Of a stretch of DNA of 5,576 bases, positions 1 to 5,506 are shown piece by piece. The notes below the pieces were generated by a model. It worked only from the letters and a program-made list of their open reading frames with translations. It was not told the DNA's origin and did not search any database. Origin of the DNA: Actinomycetes bacterium (GTDB lineage Bacteria > Actinomycetota > Acidimicrobiia > Acidimicrobiales > Palsa-688); NCBI GenBank assembly GCA_021808425.1, contig JAKBBS010000216.1, forward strand, positions 1-5,576. The letters are read 5' to 3'. Position numbers and translations under genes: made by a program. How positions within the stretch are numbered: position 1 is the stretch's first letter; each line of letters opens with the position of its first letter.

Positions 1-1309
1 CGGCCAGCTCGTCGATCTCGGACTTGTCGATGCCGAGCAGCTCGCCGAAGACGTAGGCATTGTCCTCGCCGACCAACGGCGCCGACCTCCAGTGGTCCGG
101 GCCCTGGCCGGACATCGACGCCGGGAAGCCCTCGAAGCGAGCTGGTCCGATGACAGGGTGGTCCATCTCGAAAAAGGTGCCACGCCACGCTAGTTGCGGG
201 TCGACCTCGTTCAGGTCCTGCGGGTTCTGCACTGCGCCGGCGCGGACACCGTGAGCCTGCAGGCGGCCCATCACGGTGTGGGGATCGTAGTGTGCCGTCC
301 ACTCTGCGACATGACCGTCGAGGAGGTCCTGGTTGGCGAAGCGACCCTCCTGGGTGGCGAAAAGCGGGCCGGAGGCCCATTCGGGCGAACCCATTGCCGT
401 CAGCAACGCCGACCACTCGTCGTTGTTGAACACGGCGATCGCCACCCACCGGTCTTCACCGGCGCACGGGTACACGCCGTGCGGAGCTGCCTGGGGGTGC
501 TCGAGGCGGTTTCCGGTCGGGTAGTCGGGTCGCTGTGTCGTGTGATCGTTGACCGTCACGTCAAGTAGCACCGGACCGAGGAGGCTGACGCCGACCTCGA
601 CTGCCGCGACGTCGATCTCCGTGCCGGCCCCTGTCGCCCGACGGTTCCAGATGGCCATCAGAAGCGCAGCAGAGTTGTAGTACGCAGCCATGTTGTCCAT
701 GTAGGAGAGTCCCCAGCCCGACGGCTCGCGACCGGGGAGCCCGGCGACGTATGACAGGCCGCTCGCCGCCTGGACGATCGGGCCGTAGCTGCGGTAGTGC
801 TCGTGGGGACCGGAGTGCCCGTAGCCGCTCATCCTGGCGTAGATGACGTCCGGCACGAGCTCGCGGAAGCGCTCGTAGGTGAAACCCCACTTCTCCATAA
901 CGCCGGGGGCGAAGTTCTCGGTGACGACAGAGCTCGCGCCGACCAGCTGTTCAGCCAGCTCGCGACCGCGCTGGGTCCGCAGGTTGATCGTGACCCCGAG
1001 CTTGTTCCGGCTGTAATTGTTGAAAAGTCCGCCACGATTCGGGTCCGCCGTAGCGTCCTGCTGGCCGTAGTTTCGCACCTCTCCCTTGTAGAGGGGCAAA
1101 CGTCTCGGCATGTCCACCCTGGTGCGGTCCTCAATCTTGATGACCTCGGCACCGAAGTCGGCAAGGAGCCGTGTTGCTACTGATCCGACGCCCATCCAGC
1201 AGAAGTCCGCCACGCGGACTCCGGCGAGAGGCCCGCTCCGTTTGCGCGGGCCTCGATCATCCTCGCCGTAGAAAGGGAACACGCCGGGTGCCTGCTTCTG
1301 AGGAATCAT
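1..1309 (-). CDS. CaiB/BaiF family (class III) CoA transferase, 3' end beyond window edge
   Basis: Family III CoA transferases move CoA from an acyl-CoA donor to a carboxylic acid in the cytosol, activating it for beta-oxidation-like breakdown. Reading leftwards from the ATG at 1309-1307 gives 436 codons with no stop. The N-terminal motif PLAGVRVADF (about residues 27-36), DFGAEVIKIE (51-60), the NxxSRNKLGVTINL stretch (97-110), ENFAPGVMEKWG (131-142) and SGYGHSGP (161-168) are typical of the family. Asp205 in YMDNMAAYY sits where the catalytic aspartate lies (Asp169 of formyl-CoA transferase), ahead of the usual RRATGAGTEIDVA segment. The last visible residues, LLGIDKSEIDELA, look like the family's normal C-terminus, so probably only a few residues are missing. 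The ATG has no good ribosome binding site, but the frame upstream to the TAG at 1387-1385 has no other standard start. It lies 49 bases after the PPDK-like gene, probably in the same operon. The substrate cannot be told. Confidence 0.93.
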   Translation of the reverse strand, partial: MIPQKQAPGVFPFYGEDDRGPRKRSGPLAGVRVADFCWMGVGSVATRLLADFGAEVIKIEDRTRVDMPRRLPLYKGEVRNYGQQDATADPNRGGLFNNYSRNKLGVTINLRTQRGRELAEQLVGASSVVTENFAPGVMEKWGFTYERFRELVPDVIYARMSGYGHSGPHEHYRSYGPIVQAASGLSYVAGLPGREPSGWGLSYMDNMAAYYNSAALLMAIWNRRATGAGTEIDVAAVEVGVSLLGPVLLDVTVNDHTTQRPDYPTGNRLEHPQAAPHGVYPCAGEDRWVAIAVFNNDEWSALLTAMGSPEWASGPLFATQEGRFANQDLLDGHVAEWTAHYDPHTVMGRLQAHGVRAGAVQNPQDLNEVDPQLAWRGTFFEMDHPVIGPARFEGFPASMSGQGPDHWRSAPLVGEDNAYVFGELLGIDKSEIDELA

Positions 1310-1358
1310 TATAAGAGTATTGTAGCGATCGAGCCGATCGAGGATGCGTTCCCCGAGA

Positions 1359-3776
1359 TCAGAAGCTGCCTTCGGCCGCTCGGTCTATCCCGAGCGTGAG
1401 CAGCAGATCCTCGTGGAGCTCCATCCACACGTCGTGGTACGAGCGTTTCATGACCCCGGTGAAAGCGTCGCGTTCGCCGCCCTCAACCCTAGCGATTGCG
1501 TCGTCGAGGCGCGGCCGGTACGTCCCGACTCGGGCTTGCGCTGCCGCCATCTCTCCGACAACGACGCATGCGTGACCGTGGTGCATTCGAAGGGCTTCAA
1601 CCCGGGCGGCATCGTAGGAGGGATCGCTGTGGTCGTTGGCTGTGTCATTGCGGACCTGCCATGCGACACAGAGCTCCTTGAAGGCGACGTTCAACTCCAA
1701 GAACCTCGAGTAGGACTCGCGTAGGAGCGCGACGGTTTCCTCATCGGGTTTGTGCGGCCCGGCGAGTAGGTCGGCGTGGTGCTGGCGACCTGCCGGTGTC
1801 AACTGCCAGAAGCCCCGGGCCGGGTGGAACCGGGTGAGCTCGTCTGCCTGCAGACGACCGAGGATGTCCTCGACATGCCCAGATCCGGCTGAGCACATCT
1901 CGGCGAGCACGTCGAGGGTTGCGAAACCCTTGATGCGCAGTGCGTGCATCACGTCGAAATCCGAGATCTGCGGCCCGGCGTCCGCAACCCCGACGCCAGG
2001 GCCATCGACGCCAGGGCCATCGGGCTCGTGGCCACCGTGGTCGTCGGCTGCGCCGATCTCGTCGGGCCCGAACACCTCGATAGGGTCGACCAGGCCGAGC
2101 TCGAGCAGCGCCTGGGCGACGGCGAGGCGGGCGACGGGAAGGCGGAACGGCGAGCAGCTCACGTAGTCAAGGCCGCAGGCCACGAGAAAGCGGGCTGAGA
2201 CCGGATCACCCGCCTGCTCGCCGCACGCACCGATCGGAAGGGTAGGAGCCACGGCTCGCGCTGTCGTCACGGCGTGGTTGATGAGGAAGCCGACCCCTTC
2301 GCGGTCGAGAACCTCGAAAGGGTTGTGCTCGAGTAACCCGTTTCGGATATAACTCGGGATGAGCTCCGCCTCCACGTCGTCACGGCTGAACGCAAAAGTC
2401 AGCTGCGTCAGGTCGTTCGTCCCGAACGAGAAGAAGTCTGCCTCGATCGCCAGTTCCGACGCGAGCACGCACGCTCTCGGCGTCTCGATCATGGTCCCGA
2501 CGCTCACGGCCGCCATGTTCGGACCTGTCACACCCGCCTCGAGCTCCGCCTGCTCGACCCACGTCCGCGCAAGGGAAAGCTCGGCTCGGTCGGTTACGAC
2601 GGGTATCATCACCTCGACGTGAGGGGAATGCCCCCTCGACTGCAAGGCGCTGACGGCGCGGCTTATGGCCCTCACCTGCATCGGATACAGGCCGGGTTTG
2701 ACCATACCGAGGCGAACGCCACGCGTGCCGATCATCGGGTTCGTCTCAGACAGCCGCCTGACGGCTGTCAGCTCGGCAGCTGACTTCTCGTCGAGGGTGC
2801 CAGTCGCTTCCGCGACGATCAGCGGTTCGAGAGCCGGAAGGAACTCGTGAAGTGGTGGGTCGAGCAGCCTTATTGTTACTGGTAGCCCGTCCATAGCCTC
2901 TAGAAGAGACTCGAAGTCTGCACTCTGAACTGCTTCCAATGCGACGAGGGCCTCTTCGTCGATCTGCTTGTCGTTGCTTAGGATGAGCCTTCGCACCAGT
3001 GGCAGCCGGTCCTCTGCTAGGAACATGTGCTCAGTCCGGCACAGCCCTATACCGTCTGCGCCAAGGGAGCGCGCATGGCGGGCCGACTCGGCGTCGTCTG
3101 CGTTGGCTCGCACGCCGAAACGGCCGGATCGCAGCTGGTCGGCCCACTCCAGGATGGTCTCCAGCTCGGGGGGTGCGGTTGCGGTGCTCACTGCCGCCGC
3201 ACCGCGGTACACCTCGCCGGTATGGCCGTCGATGGAAATGATTTCGCCTGCGGCGATGCTGTGGCCTGCGATCGTAATCCCGACGGCATCCACCTGGAGA
3301 TCCTTGACCCCGACAACCGCAGGAATGCCCCACCCGCGGGCCACGACCGCAGCGTGGCTCGCTAGGCCGCCCCGCGCGGTGAGGATGCCGGCGGCTGCCT
3401 GCATTCCGAGGACGTCCTCCGGTCCGGTCTCCGTTCTCACCAGAATGGTAGACTCTCCACGCTCCCCAGCATGAAGCGCTTCGTCAGCGGACAAGACGAT
3501 GTACCCAGATGCGGCGCCGGGAGATGCGGGTACCCCGATACCGAGGACCTCGAGTGCCTCGTCGGCTCCGAAGTGTGGATGCAGGAAATGGGCAACATCT
3601 GCGGGGTCCGCTTCGGCCACAGCTTCAGCGCGCCCGAAACTGAGGTCGGCTCCGAGGGCCCGGCTAACGAGGGAGCGCAGGCGTTCCGTTGGGGACGTTC
3701 TCGGATACTCGAAGCTCATCCGATGATCGACCGTCGGTATCGTGGGGGCAGGGTCGGTGCTGGCAGTCGACGACAT
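1359..3776 (-). CDS. PPDK-like PEP-utilizing enzyme lacking the ATP-grasp domain, with a C-terminal winged-helix-like extension
   Basis: This 805-residue protein matches the C-terminal part of pyruvate phosphate dikinase. In order: a variable N-terminus (1-25); the linker before the swivel domain (HFLHPHF, 63-69); the phosphohistidine domain, with GVPASPGAASG (81-91) and TARGGLASHAAVVARG (133-148) placing the phosphorylated histidine at His141; and the PEP/pyruvate TIM barrel (about 215-560). The barrel keeps VRANAD with Arg223, GIGLCRTEHMF with Arg247, RLLDPPLHEFLP (303-314), NPMIGTRG (346-353), GTMIETPRA with Glu431, FFSFGTNDLTQ with Asn454 and Asp455, and GACGEQAGDP with Cys518. The roughly 350-residue ATP-grasp domain that opens normal PPDK is missing. 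After a Gly/Asp/Pro-rich linker (570-602) comes an unfamiliar region of about 200 residues; its first part (607-670) reads like a winged helix and the rest is mostly helical. Phosphotransfer to pyruvate or another enol or alcohol acceptor would need a separate ATP-binding partner. The start at 3776 has a strong ribosome binding site. The domain call is firm; the reaction is open. Confidence 0.9.
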   Translation of the reverse strand: MSSTASTDPAPTIPTVDHRMSFEYPRTSPTERLRSLVSRALGADLSFGRAEAVAEADPADVAHFLHPHFGADEALEVLGIGVPASPGAASGYIVLSADEALHAGERGESTILVRTETGPEDVLGMQAAAGILTARGGLASHAAVVARGWGIPAVVGVKDLQVDAVGITIAGHSIAAGEIISIDGHTGEVYRGAAAVSTATAPPELETILEWADQLRSGRFGVRANADDAESARHARSLGADGIGLCRTEHMFLAEDRLPLVRRLILSNDKQIDEEALVALEAVQSADFESLLEAMDGLPVTIRLLDPPLHEFLPALEPLIVAEATGTLDEKSAAELTAVRRLSETNPMIGTRGVRLGMVKPGLYPMQVRAISRAVSALQSRGHSPHVEVMIPVVTDRAELSLARTWVEQAELEAGVTGPNMAAVSVGTMIETPRACVLASELAIEADFFSFGTNDLTQLTFAFSRDDVEAELIPSYIRNGLLEHNPFEVLDREGVGFLINHAVTTARAVAPTLPIGACGEQAGDPVSARFLVACGLDYVSCSPFRLPVARLAVAQALLELGLVDPIEVFGPDEIGAADDHGGHEPDGPGVDGPGVGVADAGPQISDFDVMHALRIKGFATLDVLAEMCSAGSGHVEDILGRLQADELTRFHPARGFWQLTPAGRQHHADLLAGPHKPDEETVALLRESYSRFLELNVAFKELCVAWQVRNDTANDHSDPSYDAARVEALRMHHGHACVVVGEMAAAQARVGTYRPRLDDAIARVEGGERDAFTGVMKRSYHDVWMELHEDLLLTLGIDRAAEGSF

Positions 3777-3786
3777 AGATACGGTT

Positions 3787-3795
3787 CTCCCTCCC
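3787..3795 (-). promoter_or_regulatory. Ribosome binding site of the PPDK-like gene
   Basis: On the minus strand the sequence reads GGGAGGGAG, ending 10 bases before the ATG at 3776-3774. It supports this start over the internal ATG at residue 20, which has no comparable purine-rich site in front of it. Confidence 0.75.
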
Positions 3796-3826
3796 TAGAG
3801 CCGGGCCGGCCGATGACCCGGTGCCT

Positions 3827-3856
3827 TTGGCGATTCGAGCACCCCGATACTAACGT
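3827..3856 (+). promoter_or_regulatory. Possible promoter of the acyl-CoA dehydrogenase gene
   Basis: TTGGCG (3827-3832) and TAACGT (3851-3856) are separated by 18 bases and resemble a sigma70-type -35/-10 pair. The -10 falls inside the candidate operator. The match is only moderate, and actinobacterial promoters vary too much for this to be more than a suggestion. Confidence 0.25.
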
Positions 3857-3868
3857 ATCGATCAATTA
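3845..3868. promoter_or_regulatory. Overlapping dyads in the divergent intergenic region, candidate operator
   Basis: Two dyads overlap here. CGATAC-TAAC-GTATCG (3845-3860) has perfect 6-base arms around a 4-base centre. TAA-CGT-ATCGAT-CAA-TTA (3851-3868) is symmetric in its outer and central triplets, 12 of 18 positions. Both lie between the divergent PPDK-like and acyl-CoA dehydrogenase genes and cover the possible -10 of the rightward promoter. This is the layout of a repressor site (TetR- or GntR-type regulators often serve such clusters), but no regulator gene is in the window. The protein that binds is unknown. Confidence 0.4.
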
Positions 3869-3873
3869 CTGAT

Positions 3874-3878
3874 GAGGG
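3874..3878 (+). promoter_or_regulatory. Ribosome binding site that favours the start at 3890
   Basis: GAGGG lies 11 bases before the ATG at 3890. The other in-frame ATG, at 3872, overlaps this site and is preceded only by A/T-rich sequence with no purine-rich motif. The second ATG is therefore the better start. Confidence 0.55.
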
Positions 3879-3889
3879 ACTGGGGTTGC

Positions 3890-5140
3890 ATGAGCGTCGA
3901 CGAAACCTATGCGCCGAGCGTTGCCGAGTTCGCTGAGACGGCGCGCTCGTGGCTCGCGGAGCGTCTCGAACCAGCGGACGAGTCCGGCGAAGTGTGGGGT
4001 GAGGGCAGCGACGACGTATCGGTGTTTCACTGCCTGTCCTTCGAGGAGGAACGAAACCTGCTCCGCCGGCTCATGGAGTGGCAGCAGGAAAAATTCGACG
4101 CCGGCTACGGTGCCATCACCTGGCCCGTGCACTACGGCGGTGCAGGACTGACGCCCGAGCACGAGCGAGTCTATCGATCGATCGAAGCCGACTTCAAAGC
4201 GCCCGGCGGTCATGAGACGTTTGCAGTCACGACTGGTCTGATCGCTCCGACGGTGCGACTGTTTGGTAACGACGCCCAGCAGGAGCGCTTCGTGCGGAGG
4301 TTCCTGCGGGCCGACGAGCTTTGCTGCCAGCTCTTCTCGGAGCCCGGAGCGGGATCGGACCTCGCCGGTCTTGGCACAAGCGTCGTGCAGGACGGCAGCG
4401 AATGGGTCGTCAACGGCCAGAAAGTGTGGAGCTCGGGTGCGCAGTTCTCCGGCTGGGGCGAACTGATAGCTCGAAGCGACCCCGGCGTCGCCAAGCACGC
4501 CGGCATGACAGCGTTTCTCGTGCCGATGGACGCTCCGGGCGTCGAGGTGCGACCGATCCGCCAGATGTCGGGTGGGAGCTCCTTCAACGAGGTTTTCTTC
4601 AACGACGTGCGTCTAGCCGACGAGCTTCGCCTCGGCGAAGTCGGCCAAGGGTGGAAGGTGGCGCTAGCGACGCTCGGCTTCGAGCGCGGCGGGACCGGAG
4701 GCCGGGGGGTCGGAGGATCCTGGGAGCGGCTGCTCGGCCTCGCCCGGTGGCTCGATCGCACAGGCGAACCGCTGATGAGACAGAAGATTGCGTCGGTGTA
4801 CATCCACCAGCGGTTGCAGTCGTTCAACCGCTCGCGCATTCAAGCCTCAGCAGAGTCGGGTCGACCGCCCGGTCCCGAAGGATCGACAGGGAAGCTTGCG
4901 TGGGTGCAGGGCCTCACCGAGATCGGCTCAGTTGCCGCAGAGCTGCTCGGAGCGAGGATCACGGCGGATACGGGGGAGTGGGGAACTTTTGCTTGGAGCG
5001 AGCACCTGCTCGGAGCACCCGGCTACAGGATCGCCGGCGGCTCCGACGAGATCCAGCGCAACATCATCGGAGAGAGAGTTCTCGGGCTTCCCGGCGAGCC
5101 GCGCTCTGACCGTGGAGCCTGGCGCGACATCGCCCGCTGA
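3890..5140 (+). CDS. Acyl-CoA dehydrogenase, FAD-dependent (FadE-like)
   Basis: The protein should oxidise an acyl-CoA thioester to the 2,3-enoyl-CoA using FAD, passing electrons to electron-transfer flavoprotein in the cytosol. From the ATG at 3890 it is 416 residues, normal for the family. It shows ITWPVHYGGAGLTPEHE (76-92) in the N-terminal helical domain, the signature CQLFSEPGAGSDLAGLGT (146-163), the beta-domain stretch WVVNGQKVWSSGAQ (172-185), and the C-terminal AGGSDEIQRNIIGERVLGLP (382-401). The usual catalytic glutamate of the YEGT motif is replaced by glycine (AGGS). Glu265 in TLGFERGG may act instead, as the helix-G glutamate does in isovaleryl-CoA dehydrogenase; that alignment is inferred. 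Such AGG-type enzymes are common in actinobacteria, several in steroid side-chain breakdown, where some work as heteromers with a second FadE. No partner is visible here. An ATG at 3872 would add six residues (MRDWGC) but lacks a ribosome binding site. The substrate is unknown. Confidence 0.93.
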   Translation: MSVDETYAPSVAEFAETARSWLAERLEPADESGEVWGEGSDDVSVFHCLSFEEERNLLRRLMEWQQEKFDAGYGAITWPVHYGGAGLTPEHERVYRSIEADFKAPGGHETFAVTTGLIAPTVRLFGNDAQQERFVRRFLRADELCCQLFSEPGAGSDLAGLGTSVVQDGSEWVVNGQKVWSSGAQFSGWGELIARSDPGVAKHAGMTAFLVPMDAPGVEVRPIRQMSGGSSFNEVFFNDVRLADELRLGEVGQGWKVALATLGFERGGTGGRGVGGSWERLLGLARWLDRTGEPLMRQKIASVYIHQRLQSFNRSRIQASAESGRPPGPEGSTGKLAWVQGLTEIGSVAAELLGARITADTGEWGTFAWSEHLLGAPGYRIAGGSDEIQRNIIGERVLGLPGEPRSDRGAWRDIAR

Positions 5141-5186
5141 GCGCTGCTCGGCGCTGCTGAGAAAAGAGGCCCACTGAAATCTCCCA

Positions 5187-5215
5187 TTGAATTAGGTTGG
5201 AGAGCTAACTAATCT
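5187..5215 (+). promoter_or_regulatory. Possible promoter of the small protein/oxygenase unit
   Basis: TTGAAT (5187-5192) and TAATCT (5210-5215) are exactly 17 bases apart in the 120-base gap after the acyl-CoA dehydrogenase gene, a locally A/T-richer stretch. The palindrome at 5206-5227 overlaps the -10. The pair is plausible but untested. Confidence 0.35.
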
Positions 5216-5227
5216 CTTGGTCAGTTA
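5206..5227. promoter_or_regulatory. 22-base imperfect palindrome, candidate operator
   Basis: The left arm TAACTAATC and the reverse complement of the right arm, TAACTGACC, match at 7 of 9 positions around the centre TCTT; the outer five bases are perfect. The size, symmetry and overlap with the possible -10 fit a dimeric repressor such as a TetR-family protein. It does not match the mycobacterial KstR or KstR2 consensus as I remember them. The regulator is not in the window. Confidence 0.45.
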
Positions 5228-5260
5228 AGAGTTTCACAACGGTCGACGAAAGGGGGACGC

Positions 5261-5506
5261 ATGCGAGGAATACGGCATGCTCTCAGCGGAGCCATCTACG
5301 AGGAGGGCGGCGACGACACCGTATTGGTGAGCAAAGGTGATGTCAGCGGTGTGTTCGGACGTAACGGCGATTGGATCAGCGGCGAGCTTCGCAGCGCCGA
5401 TCCTGAGATGTGCCGCTGGTTGACCAGCGGGGCGAACCCGTCGCCCCGGCTGAAGTCCAGTCGGCGTTTTACAGCTTTGACCTCGAAGCCAGCGGCGGGA
5501 TCGTGA
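5261..5506 (+). CDS. Small conserved-looking hypothetical protein upstream of a probable Rieske oxygenase
   Basis: This 81-residue ORF starts at ATG 5261, four bases after AGGGGG (5251-5256), a strong ribosome binding site. It has no signal peptide or membrane segment. The first 54 residues read like a compact beta-rich domain: RHALSGAIYE (5-14), TVLVSKGDVSGVFGRNGDWI (20-39), GELRSADPEMCRWL (41-54). The tail (55-81) is basic and serine-rich. The RHALSGAIYE and GELRxADP pattern seems familiar to me from small proteins encoded beside oxygenase genes in actinobacteria, but I cannot name a family or function. Its stop overlaps the GTG start of the next gene (GTGA, 5503-5506), which suggests translational coupling and a shared job, perhaps as an accessory to the oxygenase. 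From about 5407 a second open frame runs in parallel, so the C-terminal end here is less certain than the N-terminal part. Confidence 0.7.
   Translation: MRGIRHALSGAIYEEGGDDTVLVSKGDVSGVFGRNGDWISGELRSADPEMCRWLTSGANPSPRLKSSRRFTALTSKPAAGS

Noticed and set aside
194..1183. Plus-strand ORFs of 124 and 128 residues and a minus-strand 109-residue ORF in the left 1.2 kb
   Set aside because: The conserved CoA transferase on the minus strand in a different frame explains this whole stretch.
1308..1313. TATAAT on the minus strand at the CoA transferase start, as a -10 box
   Set aside because: It overlaps the start codon itself and has no suitable -35 about 17 bases upstream. A promoter there would give a transcript lacking the start.
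1326..1342. CGATCGAG direct repeat (1326-1333 and 1335-1342) between the two minus-strand genes, as a binding site
   Set aside because: GATCGA-type words are common in this sequence and the spacing of nine bases is the only support. There is no symmetry or promoter context.
3866..4839. Long minus-strand ORFs of about 210 residues over the acyl-CoA dehydrogenase gene
   Set aside because: They lie opposite a clearly conserved gene, have low-complexity Arg/Ser/Pro composition in part, and show no recognisable motifs. They are typical antisense shadows of high-GC coding sequence.
4321..5109. 262-residue plus-strand ORF in another frame of the acyl-CoA dehydrogenase gene
   Set aside because: It is extremely arginine-rich with no domain signal, a product of reading high-GC codons out of frame.
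5140..5155. AGCGC-TGCTCG-GCGCT hairpin with the repeated GCGCTGCT at the end of the acyl-CoA dehydrogenase gene, as a terminator
   Set aside because: The stem is only five base pairs, overlaps the stop codon, and is followed by GAGAAAAG rather than a run of T. It does not meet the pattern of an intrinsic terminator.
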